Origin: a bacterium
Lineage (GTDB): Bacteria > Ratteibacteria > UBA8468 > B48-G9 > JAFGKM01
Length of the DNA stretch: 9,304 nt
Assembly: GCA_021157805.1 (NCBI GenBank)
Contig: JAGGVW010000183.1
Location: 1 to 9,304, forward strand
Direction: 5' to 3'
In this document: positions 8,304-9,304 of the stretch, piece after piece
Layout: each line of letters begins with the position of its first letter
Numbering within the stretch: position 1 is the stretch's first letter
Notes under the pieces: generated by a model
Told to the model about the DNA's origin: nothing
The model's database searches: none
The model's input: the letters and a program-made list of their open reading frames with translations, nothing else
Program-made: the position numbers and the translations under genes

Positions 8304-8434
8304 TTTGTAGCGCTCGCCTAGATTGCCGTAAGTGTCCAATAAAAGACATATATTTAATAGATATAGCAAGATAAAAACCCGGTTATTTAAGAAAAGACAA
8401 ATAAATAAAGAAATAACAATTAATGCGCTACAAA
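8304..8434. repeat. 10-bp perfect inverted repeat ending at the AbiV start codon
   Basis: TTTGTAGCGC at 8304-8313 is exactly complementary to GCGCTACAAA at 8425-8434. The right arm ends one base before the ATG at 8436, so the helix in an mRNA would block the ribosome from the start site. A second 7-bp pair (8383-8389 with 8411-8417) is nested inside. The GC-rich core GCGC stands out in this AT-rich sequence. Confidence 0.55.
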
Positions 8435-8435
8435 A

Positions 8436-8987
8436 ATGAAGAGATTAAAATTACAATTTTCAAAGAGTATTCATGGAGAATATGTAGAACTACTAGAAGC
8501 TATTTTAGATAATGCAATTAAACTGAAAAAAGCAAGTGCACAAATGTTAAAGAGAAAAGAATTGAGGCCATTTTATCAGTTTCTATTATTTACTGCAATA
8601 GAAGAATGCGGGAAATTTTTATTGGTGAAAGATTCTTATCCTAGAAAACTAACAAAGTCTTTATTAATAGAAATAGGCTTTTATGATCACAAAAAGAAGA
8701 TACGAAGAGTAGTAAAGAATCTGGAATTAGAATATGGGGAAATTAATCCCACAAAACTAAGTTTAGAAAGCAAGATGATAGACAATTTAAAAAGAAACTT
8801 AAGAGAAAATTCTTTATATATTGATTACGATGAAAAAAATAGAAAACCTGTTTCTCCGACATTTATTACCTCCGCCAAAGCTTTACAAGACACAGTGATA
8901 ATAATTGAGAATTTAATAAAATTTTGCTATTTAAAACTTGCAGAATTTAAGAAAACTCCTATTTTAAAGCATTATAAATTTACATAA
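8436..8987 (+). CDS. abiV: AbiV-family (HEPN-like) abortive infection protein
   Basis: This 183-residue, mostly helical protein carries the AbiV hallmarks. A first helix pair is followed by AIEECGK at 54-60 (the family's A-x-E-E-x-G-K). DHKKK at 84-88 corresponds to its F-x-DHKxK segment, and LRENSLYIDYD at 122-132 to its R-E-x-x-LYVD motif. The length suits the family. In Lactococcus, AbiV aborts phage infection by shutting down translation and interacts with the phage protein SaV; whether this homologue acts likewise is unknown. A canonical HEPN R-x4-6-H motif is not evident, so RNase activity should not be assumed. The ATG at 8436 has no Shine-Dalgarno motif, and the bases just before it form the right arm of a long-range inverted repeat, suggesting leader control. 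It lies 335 bases after the zinc-ribbon gene and is followed by a terminator at 9055, so it is probably its own transcription unit. Confidence 0.75.
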   Translation: MKRLKLQFSKSIHGEYVELLEAILDNAIKLKKASAQMLKRKELRPFYQFLLFTAIEECGKFLLVKDSYPRKLTKSLLIEIGFYDHKKKIRRVVKNLELEYGEINPTKLSLESKMIDNLKRNLRENSLYIDYDEKNRKPVSPTFITSAKALQDTVIIIENLIKFCYLKLAEFKKTPILKHYKFT

Positions 8988-9054
8988 CAAGAAAATTCAA
9001 TTTTATACTCTTGGTTCAAACAATTTCTAACTTTTTCATTAAGCGGAGCAATTC

Positions 9055-9095
9055 ACAAAAAGCAGGGTCAGAATCCCTGCTTTTTGTTTTATTTT
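9055..9095 (+). terminator. Strong rho-independent terminator after the AbiV-like gene
   Basis: ACAAAAAGCAGGG at 9055-9067 pairs perfectly with CCCTGCTTTTTGT at 9075-9087 around a 7-base loop, followed by a T-rich tract to 9095. The 13-bp stem with a GC core and T-run is a textbook intrinsic terminator. The A-run on the left gives a shorter T-run on the other strand, so it may also stop leftward transcription. It lies 67 bases after the AbiV stop. Confidence 0.88.
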
Positions 9096-9304
9096 CAAGC
9101 AATTCTGGAGGTTTTAACCTCTATAAAAGTTTTCTCTACCACTATTTTATAAAGAGAAGTAAGCCTACTTTAGGATTTCTAATATCAATTATTCTTCGTA
9201 CTGGCTGTGATTTATTGACTGATTGGCCACTACTTAATCATTTAGTTGACATCTTCGGAGAACTAGTTTAAGATAAACCTAATTGAAACGTGAATGTGAA
9301 TATA
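9096..9304. other. Downstream region with no supported gene
   Basis: A small hairpin, GAGGTT at 9108-9113 with AACCTC at 9116-9121, follows the terminator; no T-run follows it. A + strand frame is open through 9271, but its only start is a TTG at 9011, it contains no ATG, and it reads through the terminator stem, so I do not call it a gene. The - strand is broken by stops in the frames I checked. I see no tRNA, repeat array or mobile-element end here. Confidence 0.5.

Larger units (their letters stand above)
8101..8435 (+). ncRNA. Gene-free 335-base region, candidate structured RNA or structured leader
   Basis: All frames are interrupted and no gene is supported here. The region contains two consecutive long-range inverted repeats (8122-8264 and 8304-8434) with smaller hairpins inside. 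The first holds 8135-8145 (GAAT/ATTC), 8149-8166 (TGGTAA/TTACCA) and 8191-8219 (GGGGA/TCTCC, one G-U pair). A linker hairpin lies at 8272-8284 (AGATA/TATCT). The second holds GTTATTT at 8383-8389 pairing with AAATAAC at 8411-8417. The layout, two closed modules joined by a linker, is what a folded transcript would show. I know no RNA family that matches. There is no reverse transcriptase nearby to support a retron. No clear promoter or terminator bounds the region, so it could equally be the 5' leader of the AbiV-like gene. Confidence 0.35.

Noticed and set aside
8101..8435. Retron msr-msd RNA or a small MITE
   Set aside because: No reverse transcriptase gene is in the window, and no target-site duplications flank either inverted repeat.
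199..9048. The 8-mer AAGCGGAG at 199-206, 8119-8126 and 9041-9048
   Set aside because: It stands out in AT-rich sequence, but the flanks share nothing further, the spacing is irregular, and the first copy is coding. It is too short to call a repeat family.
9011..9271. An 86-codon + strand open frame
   Set aside because: It needs a TTG start, has no ATG, and translates straight through both arms of the terminator at 9055-9087. Its sequence matches no family I know.
1..9304. CRISPR array, tRNA or rRNA genes, insertion sequences
   Set aside because: I found no regularly spaced repeats, no cloverleaf-like or rRNA-like sequence, and no transposase coding region.

Overview
The window is AT-rich, and every supported gene lies on the + strand. 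It reads as part of a bacterial defence island. Arginine is written mostly as AGA/AGG, isoleucine ATA is common, and the proteins are rich in Lys and Glu. Most start codons follow A/T-rich sequence without a good Shine-Dalgarno motif. This fits a low-GC bacterium, possibly thermophilic, anaerobic or from a candidate phylum. The sequence does not allow a closer assignment.

Bases 1-6554 form a tightly packed block. It opens with the 3' end of a gene that looks like the DNA methyltransferase (Mod) of a type III restriction-modification system. A 1279-residue STAND-type NTPase gene overlaps it by 4 bases. A complete type III restriction subunit (Res: SF2 helicase plus C-terminal PD-(D/E)XK nuclease) follows after 2 bases. 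The STAND gene therefore sits between mod and res, which are normally adjacent. This is the most notable feature of the window. STAND NTPases of the Avs class sense phage proteins and trigger an effector. This one has no effector domain that I recognise, so the flanking Res nuclease or Mod is a possible partner (inference).

Bases 6555-8100 hold two further genes of 243 codons each. The first is an aromatic-rich protein that I do not recognise. The second has an N-terminal double-CPYC zinc ribbon and a C-terminal Cys/His module like the one ending phage Mu gpF / SPP1 gp7-type proteins. Codon use changes after res: nearly all Res arginines are AGA/AGG, while the unknown gene uses mostly CGN. 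The downstream genes may have a separate origin.

Bases 8101-8435 contain no gene but do contain two consecutive long-range inverted repeats, 11 bp spanning about 143 nt and 10 bp spanning about 131 nt, with smaller hairpins inside. This could be a structured RNA or a structured leader. The second repeat ends one base before the start codon of the next gene, an AbiV-family (HEPN-like) abortive-infection protein at 8436-8987. A strong intrinsic terminator at 9055-9095 closes that unit. Nothing convincing is seen from there to the end of the window.

Taken together, the region combines DNA restriction (Mod/Res), a candidate phage-sensing NTPase, and a candidate abortive-infection gene behind a structured leader. 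Two uncharacterised proteins lie between them.
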